DNA of 64,000 nucleotides, from the NCBI GenBank assembly GCA_949752735.1, contig OX457042.1, positions 23,553,334-23,617,333 on the forward strand. The letters run 5' to 3'. The position numbers and the translations under genes are program-made. The notes beneath the pieces are model-generated. The model saw only the letters and a program-made list of their open reading frames with translations, searched no databases and was not told the DNA's origin. Source of the stretch: Lumbricus terrestris (Eukaryota; Annelida; Clitellata; Crassiclitellata; Lumbricidae). Below are positions 11,066 through 23,421 of this stretch, in pieces (the first letter of the stretch is position 1; every line of letters starts with the position of its first letter).

Positions 11066-12631
11066 TCCCCCCCGTTAGTTTTCCACAATTCTCATGCTGA
11101 GTACCCGGTATAGGCTAACTTACAACCAACAACAGGCGAAAAGGTCAACCGGTAAACGTTTCTAGGCCTATTGGAGACCACGTAGCCTAGCCTAAACCTA
11201 ATTTACTGAACCAGTTTTGGGCTGTGGACTGCCCACAGACGCACGCACATAAACACACACACACACACACCACAACACACGCACCACAACACGCAAGGGT
11301 AGGGCCTGCATGGCCTACCTAGAGCTGAAGCATAGACTGCTAGCATAAAATTGCATCTATTTAGTTAGGCTACATGGCAACTATTATAGCCCTAAAGCAG
11401 ATACATGACGGCCATCCATTAATTATAATAACCTATTCATGCAGCAGAAAAAGAAATGACAGAGAATCCTCGTAGGCCTATAGGCCTATAGAGCTTATCG
11501 ATTGGCCAATCTCGATAATAGGTCTATATCACTATATGCCTATGAGCACAATTAATCAACAACGCAGAAAGTGAAATCATTCCATCACTCTGAGACTCTG
11601 AGTCTACATGTATAAGAAGAAAGCTTACTTCGGGCTAGGTTTTAATCATCTGTATCCGACATTATCAGCCGGAATAGCGAGCTATCTCGATTGGGCATCT
11701 GGTATGCAGAATTCTACAGACTACAAATAAGTGCTAGTAAAATGCGTAGGATAATTTATGCGTTGTGCATGACCCGACATAGCTTAATTATTCGTAGCCT
11801 ATACTCTGGCAGTGCCAGTCCCAAGCCTGGGGAAAGGAGGAGGGCGACGATGCCATAGTCATATATTTGTTATGACACACGTATAATTTATAGTACCGTT
11901 AAACAGCAATCAGCCTAACTAACTAATCGACCAGCTCATTTTCATTGAATGTAGGGTCTATTAAATTATTAATAAGTGCTTGGACGTCCCTTACTTTTCC
12001 AGACTGTGCTAGCCAACAAGTGGCAGGGCGGCGTTCAGATTTGAAAATAATAATAAAATATATAAAATGCTTGGACGCCGTCCATGACCGTCCAGCCACA
12101 CTTTAAGCCCTGGGTCTGTATCGGATAACCTAAAATCTAATGCGATCCTTCGAATCGTGGGCACAACGCCAGTTTAGGCTAAGTCCCTCCGAGCTTGTGT
12201 AGGTGACATAAGCTATTAAGTTGTGCAAACCTATAGGGTTTGTAGGAGTGCGCAGAAATTCGTTTTAAGAAGCAACGCCTAAGCTATACGAACCTCTTTT
12301 CCCCGAGCTGATATTATATGGACCAAAGACCGGAATTTTATCAAAGGCAAGCCACGCACATGATCATCCTATTGATCTATGGGAGGTCTATGGGAGAACG
12401 CAGGATGAGAATTGCCGCGGGGTGGGACATTAATATATATATATACACATGAATTATGAATTTTGGGTTGACGCTTATTAGGCCATGCATATGCTATCTG
12501 TGAAGCATAGAATCGATTTCATATAATAATAGTCGGCGATGATGTCTTTAAGACAGTGCATGTTCTGGTCAACAGCAGTACCTTCAGCGTAATATGCTCA
12601 AGCCCAGATTCATTAGAATAGCACTATATAT

Positions 12632-12633
<2 letters not shown>
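11066..12633. other. Spacer with short repeats, no gene recognised
   Basis: Has a short CA run (about 11250-11275), several TAGGCCTA-like palindromes near 11470, and the second copy of the 40-bp motif. It lies 3' of the last dynein exon found and would be intron if the gene continues to the left. Confidence 0.5.
11807..11850 (+). repeat. Dispersed 40-bp motif, copy 2
   Basis: Contains GTGCCAGTCCCAAGCCTGGG and AAAGGAGGAGGGCGACG, near-identical to 7221-7261. Confidence 0.6.
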
Positions 12634-12697
<64 letters not shown>

Positions 12698-12871
12698 AAT
12701 CATACTGTGTTGTGTCAGTTTGAAATTAAATGACGATTACTATTATTATTATCATTATTAATATTATTATTATTAATATTATTATCATTATTAATATCAT
12801 CATTATTAATATTATTATTAATATTATTATCATTATTATTATCATTATTAATATTATTATTATTATTATTA
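12634..12871. repeat. AT dinucleotide run and ATT/ATC microsatellite
   Basis: An uninterrupted AT run (12634-12694) is followed by ATT/ATC repeats (12735-12871) that stop ten bases from the donor site of the dynein exon ending at 12881. Confidence 0.9.
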
Positions 12872-12880
12872 CACACATAC

Positions 12881-13084
12881 CTTAAGCTGGAAAAGCTCTC
12901 CGCTGTCAAGTCTTTCGACGTACTCCTGTTGCTGAACAAGTTCCGCCGTGTTCTCCGGAGTGGTGGTGATCCTCTGCAGGATCGTCTCATACTGAGAGCA
13001 GATCCCACGGTTGAACCTGCGACTCATCTGGACGATGTTGTCGGTTAGAATCTTTGCCAGCGTCTGCGCTCGATCTATCAGAAA
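12881..13084 (-). CDS. Dynein heavy chain exon (last one in window)
   Basis: 204 bp, phase 0 at both ends, 68 codons. Acceptor TTACCTCAG, donor CTTAAG/GTATGT. Encodes a helical segment with [15 protein letters not shown] and [19 protein letters not shown], a pattern typical of the tail just before the linker in inner-arm dyneins. Confidence 0.85.
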
Positions 13085-16000
13085 CTGAGGTAAGCATACA
13101 CATTTTAAAATAAAAGCGTATATCAAAACAACAGGTACCGGTATGGTAATTAATTTGAGGTCAAATAAACAAGGTAATAGCCTAGTTAGCTACACCGGTA
13201 AGCGAGAGCGGCATTCGTCTGTTGGTTGCAATGGACTGCGGTTCAAGCCCCGGGCTGGGAGTTGACATTCAGAGATTTAGATATCTCGGGCTAGCACGTG
13301 TGGGACGAAGGGGCGCAAGCTCCTGCGGAGCGACCTTGGGGCAAGTTGCTTACCCATCATTGTCTGTGAGGAAGGAAACGGGAAACTTCCTCACTCATCT
13401 CATCCCCAGGGGCATAAAGTCAATGAACCTGCCTTCGGGCAGAGCACCATCATCATCATCAAACAAGGTAAATTAAGCAGCATACAACATACATACGCTG
13501 ACCTTATCTGACCTTACTTGGCCATACAAACATGACACATACCTAGGGAGGATGGTGAAGATCAGATAAGGTCAAACGATAAGCTAGATAGTGTAAGGTG
13601 GATTATAACAAGTTTTGTACAGATCATTATGGTAAGGTAAGGTAAGGCATAGTACAGCAGGGTAGGGCAGGAAAGGGTAGGGGAAAATAGGTAGGAGAGA
13701 GTATGCAAACTATCCAGACCCAAAAGCTCTACTTCAACATTCTTAAGCAGTCCTTAAAAGGCAGAAATCATAAATATCAGCTAAGACAACCAACAAATAC
13801 CTGATTCAATTGACGACAGTCAAGTACAAATAGATGCATAGGAACGAGAACCGGAAGCAGAGTGACTTGCGACGCCATCTTGTTAAAATTTTCAATTTCT
13901 CTGCGGTATTCGTTCAGTGAATGTTCTCGGCTTACGAACTTCTCAACAAACTGGTCGGCACTCTTCGACAAAAGGTATTTGTATGGCACATAAGCCGACA
14001 GGTAGCTGCAGAACAACAGAAGTCAGCATACATCAACCTTTTAAACAGAGCATCATCATCATCATTCGTCGCCTACTCCATCAATGCACAATGAGTTGAT
14101 TAAATTTCTCCAACATGTCCGATCCTCAGCCACAGTGGTGGCCATGTTCAAATCGATACCCAGCCCTGTTAAGTCTTCCTCTATCATCCTGAGCCAGGTA
14201 GTTCTAGGTCTTCCTCTAGGGTGCTAACAGAGCACTCTACTCAATTACAACTGAAGCTTCATGTAGTTAATACCTAAAATAGGCAGCATATAGGTTGAAT
14301 TGCAGCATTTTGGATATGCTAGACAGCCACATAAATTTGCATATGTTGGAGGTTCCTACACGGCGAAATGAAAAGATTACTGCAAGATTAGTTAGGTCAT
14401 ACATACGCATATAATTTTATGTAACAGTATACATGCATCTAGACTTATACAAAGTATTTGAAGAACCCCCAAAACTATTGAAAACCTGGCTTTTTAAGTA
14501 ATATGAACACACCCATACAGTTTTTAACAATATTTACAAACTTCAGAATGAACAAGTGCACTATTATCACAATAATATTGTAATAATTGTGAACGTAACT
14601 CCAAATTTCTAATGCGCCACTTGCAAGCCAGGCGCAGGGCACCAGCTTATTAATGAGCATTGAACTTATTAAAGAGCGATGCACTATAATCTGCACTACA
14701 AATTTCATGTAAAGCGAAAATAACAATCTTTATAGCATTGTATAAATGTATACATGGCATGCAACATATAGGGCATTTTACACTTAATTTAAACACGTAA
14801 TCCAAAAATCAAACCTATTGGGGCCATCTGTATTTACGTCGACGACTGTCCTTATCCGCTGTTTTATGTCCCGTACAATGTCCTCGTCGACGTTTGAAGG
14901 ATCTGAGATGACCCCTGATAAATAGGTCAAGTTCATTTGATCCACTTCCTGGAAGAGCAGGTGCTGCACCTGCGGCAGACGCTCTGCACTCTGGATCATG
15001 CCATCGACAGTTGCACACAGTGCATCGGACAGCTCGGCAAAGTTTGGCTGGAAAGTGCACCATTCGTTTTCCATGTCTTCAACCTGGAAACCAGTAAACA
15101 AACAACACACTACTACTACTGTAGATCAGTGCTTCCCAACCGTCGCCCGCAGGCCAAAATTGGCCTGCCAGGCCTAAAAATGGACATTTTAACCATCTGG
15201 CACTCGTGTTACATCGTGTTACAAAGTGCAACAGTAAGCAATCGGATACTGTGTACGAAGGTAGCGGGTTGCAAGGCCATATTTTGGGACGGGGTGTTTG
15301 GGGTGTTCGAACACCCCCAAAATGAAACAATGTGAAAATTAAATACCGGTAAAGCATTTACTAATACATGATGTAAGAACCAAGAGGAATTGAATTTTTA
15401 GTTCTTACTTCTATGTGAAATTTTACAGTAGATTATGTCGCTATGATATAATCATTACAATGATGATGTGGAAACTGCTTCAAACAATCAGTTGATTCAG
15501 TTGCTTGACAGCTTGCTCAAGCTCCAGTGACATTGAACCCCCTAGGCAAAATCCTGGCTACAGCCTTGGCGGGATAGATTAAATCAAATCTAATCCAATG
15601 ATAAATTTCACCATTACTATATAGTAAGTATAGAATAGTAGTATTACTATATAGTAAGTATAATATAGTAGTAATACTATATAGTAAGTATAGTATAGTA
15701 GTATTACTATATAGTAAGTATAGTAGCATGCAGTTCACAGACCACAAAGACTGTGATGGGATGCGGTTGGGCCTCAACCCCCAGTCCGTGCAGCATATCG
15801 TAGGCTCCCTCGTAAGCATTTCCACGTGAATATTCCTCAACAAATGACGCAAAATCTTGCAGAGACTTTTCGACGCAGCTGCGCAGCAACTGAGACATCA
15901 ACGCATTGACGGACTGAAAGAAGTGATGCAAGTCATCGGCTCGTTCGTCCTTTAAAAAGAAAACAGAAAAGCTGCTATAAAAAACAAAACTCAGCATAAA

Positions 16001-19000
16001 AATTCTTAACAGTCGAAAGTAAAAACGATTCTCAGCAATATTTAATACTGCTTGCAAGTCACCCAGTACTGTTTTATACTTATTCGTTTCTGCTGTTCAA
16101 TCGAAATATTTATAATAATATTCTCTTTATTAATAATCCGGTAAACACACTGCAACCGGTTACAGTGTACAATTATGCAATTTAAACAATTCACAAGAAC
16201 GGAGATCACAGAATACACAAATCTTAACTATACTAACTAAGCAGACAATGTGCAATATATGGCGCTAATAGCAGCCTACAAAGCAAATCCGCCCAACGGG
16301 AGCTCGAACTTGCTACCTCTCACACTCTACGCCAGCGTGTTAACCACTACTCTACCGGGTCCATAAATATTGACTACAAGCTGGTGAATCAAGCAAGTTG
16401 CACAGGGCATAACATTAGGAAGGGACAACCCTGAACCGAGTTTGCTCCTATTGCACCAAGTTAGTGGAATTGTCTGCAATATCTGCTTTCAATAAATGGT
16501 TCCACAACTTCATCAATAAATAAATTCATAGATACACATATCTGAGTTAGGTTGAAGGTATAATTTACTGACCAAATTTTCTGTTTTGACCCATTCCTCA
16601 ATGTTGTCCTGTTCTTCTCTCATAACCATACAACATTCTGGAATCCAATTTGTCTCGAAATGTTTAACTGTTGTTTCGTTAGCTAACTTCACGTGCGAAA
16701 CAAAGTCTTCAAGAGTGAGTGGAATTGCGTCTCGCAGACCATCAATGTCCAACAAGCGAACGGACAAATACCTGGAAACAAGACAAATGTAAAATTCCTC
16801 TAAGACAGGGGTGTCAAACCTTTTTTAGTGGTGGGCCAGTGTGAACATCTTCTAACAAGTGGCGGGCCAGTGTGAACATCTTCCAACAAGTGGCGGGCCA
16901 AGGTGTCGAAGCTCCTGAGCAAAATTGGATAGTGATCTGAGAGGGGGCTCCGGGCTTAGTCAGCCAATTCCCATAACATTTTAAATAATATAAGTGTTTC
17001 GTAACTTTCATAATTTTGTTAACAGGCAACCAACCGGAAACCACATATACAGTCTACACAGAGCTGAGCGTCTGAGCAAAAGTGACATTGATCAGAATGA
17101 AAAAACCTCCATGTATTTGGCGCTGACTGTAAAATATACAAATTTGACTGTAAAATATAAAAATTTGAACTTTTATCCTCTAATTTTGTAATCTTTAGAG
17201 AAGGCTCGCGGGCCAGAAAAAATCGTCGGCAGGCCAGAAATGGCCCACGGGCCAGCTCTTTGACACCCCTGCTCTAAGAGAAGTTCTCAAATGAAGTCTA
17301 AGAGAAGTCCTTGCACGAACACTGTGATACAGCCATAGGCAAGAAATGTTAGCAACTGGCATGCAAGCATAAGAAATCCTCTTCTTCATCATTGATCTTC
17401 CTGCCAATACTGTGTAGTCAATGTACTCATATCACTTCCGAGTTTGTAAGCCCAGTGGTTTGAAACGGGCTCCCAGAAGCTACTACACCTGCACGCTGGG
17501 AACAGTAAGCAGAAATAGCAATTTTTATTTAAAAATTTGGCCACTCTTGAGGCGAGAGCGCCTCTTAGTGACTCCCTTGAGGGAATACTGTATGAATTAA
17601 GGAATAAATGACTGAATAACTAACTTGTCATGAAAACTCTGAAAGATGTTCATCATGCTTGGATGAAGGATGTAGAGTTTTGTCCTCATAAATTGTCGCC
17701 CACTATTGACGGAATTTTGCCATGGAAAATATTCTCTTCCCGCCGGTCTGTTCCACTAAATTTACAAAACAGTTGGCACTAAAGCTAAACGAAGGTAACA
17801 AGTCTGTCTAGATGTATTCATATAAACTCCTAATAATCATATAGGTAAAAGGTAACAGACTTGGCGTAGAATTGAAGTGCAAACATTATTACTATCATTA
17901 TAATAATTATTATCATTGTAATTATTATTATCATTATAATTATTATTAACATTATAATTATGATTATCATTATAATTATTACTATCATTGTAATTATTAT
18001 CATAATTATCATTAAATAAATTTGTTACGCACACAAGATCACACCAAAATGTGGTACGAACATGATCATTGAAATCCAAGACCAAATAAAATTTACAACT
18101 CATCCGGTTGAAGTGTCAACAATATTTAAGCCATACTATACGATAAATACTATACCATTTTATACGAGAAATACTATACCATACTATACGATAAATTTCT
18201 TATCAGTGTTGATCTAAGGCAATGAAACAACAGCTCGAAGACTATGCCTGATCCAATCTGATTACATCTAATCTATTCTGGAAACTTGTACATAGTAGAA
18301 ATATATAGAGCATTATCAACTGATTGCCACTGTCTTTCAAGTGAAACCACTTTCCATAATTCTTATGAAGAAAATCGTTCAACACAAGAATAGACAACGA
18401 AACAAGAAAAGATGGAAACCTTAGCAACAACCGGCATTTCAAGTCGCTCTTGCTCTTCTGCGTCCAGCAGAACATAGTTCAAAACGCTTCTCTTCAAAGC
18501 CTTACGGTAATCCGTATCCAGTTCCTAGTAAATTCAAGACCAGAATGCAATGTTACTATAATAAATATTTAAATATATATGCAACTTGGTCATTGATGTT
18601 GCTATTTAAAAAAAACAAGCAGTTACATGGATTTGAAAATTTATTATAGTACACCCGTCAAAGCGACATCTAAAACATGGATAGAATGGTGATAAACAAG
18701 AGCAAGTTTCAAGAAAATGTTTCCTAATCTATATAATCAATATTACTGATGGTAGGTCCAAGAGCCACTCCACTCTGTTCCTCAAAATCTCAAAACTGTC
18801 TTATTTCGCCGCAGTTGGGTCGGGAGCGCTTCTGAGTAGTAGACTACCTTAAAGAGGTGCTTATGAAAACTTCCTAAATAATATTAATATTAATAATAGT
18901 TTAATATTTAATAAAGAGAAATTAAATTTACTGAAGGTCACCATGCAGATGATGCTAGCACTTCATGATGAATTTAATTGACAAAGATACATTGGTAGTA

Positions 19001-19314
19001 ATACACAATTATTGGTCATGTGACTAATGCCCACAGGGTTTTGCCTGTCTGAATTCATTGAACTATAAGCATGGTCAAGGTGGCTCTCCTTCATCCATCT
19101 TTGCATCTTTGTTCCCTACTTCTACACAATGGCTTTCTAAACTTGGATGGGCAGAGGGATGGCCCTCTCAGGCATGCCTACAGAGCAGCACAATACAGCC
19201 TAATATAATCCATACAGCAGCACAAAACAGCCTAATATAATTCATACAGCAGTACAATACAGCCAAAAATAATCCTTACAGCAGCACAATACAGACTAAT
19301 CAAATACAATCAAC

Positions 19315-19390
<76 letters not shown>

Positions 19391-22300
19391 TGACATCTCT
19401 GGCAACAAAACATTGAAATGGACCTGGAGGAAAACTGTTTTGACATCTCTCAACTTCAGAAGGTCATCTGGAACTCGTTTGCAGATATTCTGGACCCACT
19501 CCGCATCAACTGGTCCAACCATTTCATTGGAAATCGATGATTCTACAAGATCCCAGTACCTACAAGACCAGTAACACATTTCACCGAGTGATGTCATGGC
19601 AGGAAATAACTAGCCTATGCTTTATTGAGAAATTCGCTGATTAATGGATAACTTTAATGCAATGATTTAGAGAGTTGGATCAACAGAAAATTCAGTGGTC
19701 TGGAGCATTGAAGAAGTGATACAGTGAATTGAAATAAATCACATTAACAGTACTGAGAAATATATCAACAGTGATACTACATTTTGGAATTTAACATCCA
19801 TAGCAATTTTATATATTCAGTCAAATTCAAACAGAGATGTCACTGAAGAAAACAATATACGGTAGCCACCCATCTTACCAATAATATCTCCTAGAATGAT
19901 CACAATATTTTAGTAGGCTAAGGCTGAAATCTGGCTCAACACACAAATCATCATTCAAAACTCAAACAAAATTACAATTGTATAAAAAGTGTATAACAGT
20001 TAAGTATAAAAGGTGACCAAAAAACTGCATATAGAATATGAAAAGCATTTTCTGTATATTTAAACAAACTAAAGTATATCTCTAAAGTTTAATAAAATAT
20101 AAAGACAAGCAAAGCATTTTTCAACTAGATTAAAACGCATCATTGAGAAAACAAAGTAATCTCAGGAAATCTAGCAAAAAATACAGAAAAGTCATTTCAT
20201 CAGATTAATTAACAGCATGAAGTAAGAACCTTTCGACTTCTCTTTCTCCCGGAGAAGTCGGTCGTGTCAAGCCATAAGTAGAAACGAGATGACAGGGAAA
20301 ATGGACAGCAAGGCATTTCTTCGACTCTTCATCATGTGCTCGGACTTGCCGTCTGTGCCCTAAAAATTTACAAAAATCATCCGCAAAATACAAATCGCTC
20401 AGTGTGCAGCAGGAATTTTTTTAAATCAAGAACTAGAGACTAATCTGCATTGTCCTAAACTCTGAAGCTGACTTCATTTCTGTGAGAAAGTGCTGTACTC
20501 AGAAGTGATCACGAATTCCAATGTGCAACAATCAAAGCACTTGGACCCTGTAAATTCAGTGTTACTGTACGTCATGGACGGCGCTAAGGCATTTACTTTC
20601 AAGTCGAAATGCCGTCCTGCCACTTATTACGCCAGCACGGCCTCCAGGTATTTATTTGTTTACACTTTTCTAAGCACTGCCAGGACGGACCTGATGCTGT
20701 CTCGTAGGTCAAGGCGATTTGCTAAGAAAACGCCTTAGAAACGCACAAAATCGTTGATAAAAACAATGAATAAGTCCGCCACACAAACCAAGCACCAGAA
20801 AATCTGATATGTTCAAACTTACTGAACAAATTCTGCTTTAAATACGATATAAATCCACCGAAATTGCGGAGAAGTCGACAATGCAAACGACATGCTCGGT
20901 GACATGCGCGCACCTTGTGTGACGTGTCTGTGACGGCGGCCGCCGGGTGGCGCTTTAATTGTGAACCCTGATTATTAAGAGCTATAACAACATGAGCTCA
21001 TGCAGTAGGCTAGTTCGATAAGGCTATCCGATTTCTAGGAAGAAATTTTTACATCTCAACTCGGTAAGTAATTTATAGGCTAAGTTAGGCCTACAGTCTA
21101 ATTAAATACGAGTTATACTAGCCTATAGCCTAACTCAAGGGTATACGCGGGTATACGGCGTATAGTCACCTCCGGGGAAAAATTACAGCGTATACTCACC
21201 TAAAAAACGAGGGTACACGCGTATACCCACCTCAGTAAAACCAAGTCACACACGGCGGCAGCGTACGTGTACTCACCTCAAAATGTTCTGAGTACAGCAC
21301 TGTCTAGATATAGCGTAGGCCTACTCATAGAGCAGCATATAATACAAATTTTGTGGGGCGCGGTGGTGTAGTGGTGGCGTCGTCGCCTTGAAGCCGGAAG
21401 GTTCGAGGTTCGAATCCACCTCGCCGCGTAAGAACCTTGGGCAAGTCCTTCACTCACAATTGCTCAGCGCTTCGGCGTGAAACTCCGATGCAATGTCCAC
21501 TCTGCATTCGGGAGCGCCTCTGAGTAGCAGGAGCTTGAAGGGGCGCTATAACAAGTACGCATACAAACAATATAATCATAGGTCTAGGCCTATATGCTAC
21601 AGCCTATTAGGCCTAGCCTTCAACTAAGCTATCGCAGACCTTAGCTTAGACCTAGACCTAGACTATGTGAATATATTTCAGTTTAAAAAAAATTGTAATA
21701 CCTATAGGCTTCGATGCTTTTAATTTAAATCTGCTACATCGTAACGTTTATAGCCTAGGTCAGGACCTAGGCCTATATTAAAAAAATACAAGACTGACTG
21801 ATGACGATAAAACATATTTCAAACTCACTGGGTTTTTTAATGAGCGTCGCGCTGAAACCTGGCCGAGGCGACTCAACTTCCGCAGAACCTGCACCATGAA
21901 AATCAGATGCTGTCACAACCGGAGAACAGACCTCTTCAATTTCCGGCTCATCAGCGTCCGCCGTCCTCCGTGATTCCGACGCTGAAAAGTCATCTTTAAC
22001 GGTGGCTGCGCTGGTCTCCAGAGCATCGCAATGCTCGTTAGGATCCGAATTGGATTTCTCGATTATTTCGCCAGCGGCTGGACCAGCAGACGATTGAGCG
22101 GCTGGACCAGCAGACGATTGAGCGGCTGGACCAGCAGACGATTGAGCGGCTGGACCAGCAGACGATTGAGCGGCTGGACCAGCAGACGATTGAGCGACTG
22201 GACCAGCAGACGATTGAGCGACTGGACCAGCAGACGGTTGAACGATGACGCAATCGTTACGGCTGACCAATTTAGTTGTTCTACTGGACGGAGTGGCCGT

Positions 22301-23378
22301 TCTTTGTCTTTGCTGGTCATCGTCATCTGTCTGTCTTGCTCTCGATTGTGTCGCCGATTTGCTGTTGTTGTCCCTGATCGCGGTGCTTCTCGGCCGTTGA
22401 GGTATGAATGGCTTTAGAATGTCCCTGATGTCCGGGACCCTGCGGTCTATCGGTGCAGTCTGGCTGAGGCGTCGGTAGATCCTGTCCTGCTCGTTTAGAG
22501 TTCGCGGTGGACCGTTGTTGTTGTTGCATCGGATAAAATATGGGTCGGAATGACCTCCACTTTCCAGTGAAAACTCCTGAAGTGGTGGTACGGTACTTTC
22601 TGTTGGGTGGGGAAGCGCGTCCCCATCGCCGCTAAGAAAGAGCAGCTGGTGTCTTACGGCCTCTGCAAAATTAGTGATCAAATTATATTGGCTCCTAGAA
22701 ATTTTAACAGAAAAATTAATAGATCTATTGGCCACACAAATGAGGCTAGGTGTCACGTTTAGGCATGTACAATTGTACATGTGGGTCATGACTTGACATG
22801 TAGGCTACAGCGTGTAGGCTACTATGCGTAGACCTACCGATTGAGTAGCCTAACCCAATTGTAAATTGTAATGAGGAAAGTAGACCTTCTATTGATGCGA
22901 ATTTTGTAACAGGCCTAATTGTGGGCCTAAATTGTATCCAGCCGCTCGTTCGTCCCACCCAACTTCTAGACCAAGTCTCCGCCTATGCATAATATAATCC
23001 GATTGACCAGGTGATTGATTATGGATTTATGGCTAATTCAGACCAAATCTTGCTCGAGTGTCCAGCTTGGTGGTGATAAAATGACAGTTCAGAGTTGGCA
23101 AGTGCACACTGCAACGCACGACTACAAGCAGCGGCGCCCGCAGGATTTTTTTTTGTACGCACAGAAATTTTCGAAGGAGGGGCGAACAGAAAAAAAAATT
23201 TCGTTAGGTCGCCGAAAAAACTTATGACTTTTTTTTTTTTTTAGTCAGCTAAAATTTCCCAAAAACATACCTTTTCTATCCGCCGAAAAAACTGATGACC
23301 TTTTTTTTTTTTTTTTTAGTCATCAAGTAAAAATTTTCCCAAAACCATACCTTTTCTATCCGCCGAAAAAACTGATGA

Positions 23379-23421
<43 letters not shown>

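Noticed and set aside
13178..14225. SINE and LINE sharing one tail sequence
   Set aside because: The SINE tail is ATC in sense orientation and the LINE tail is GAT in its own sense, so they are complementary and not the same.
21355..21430. Functional tRNA gene
   Set aside because: A and B boxes are present, but the sequence does not fold to a full cloverleaf and is the head of a SINE with many copies.
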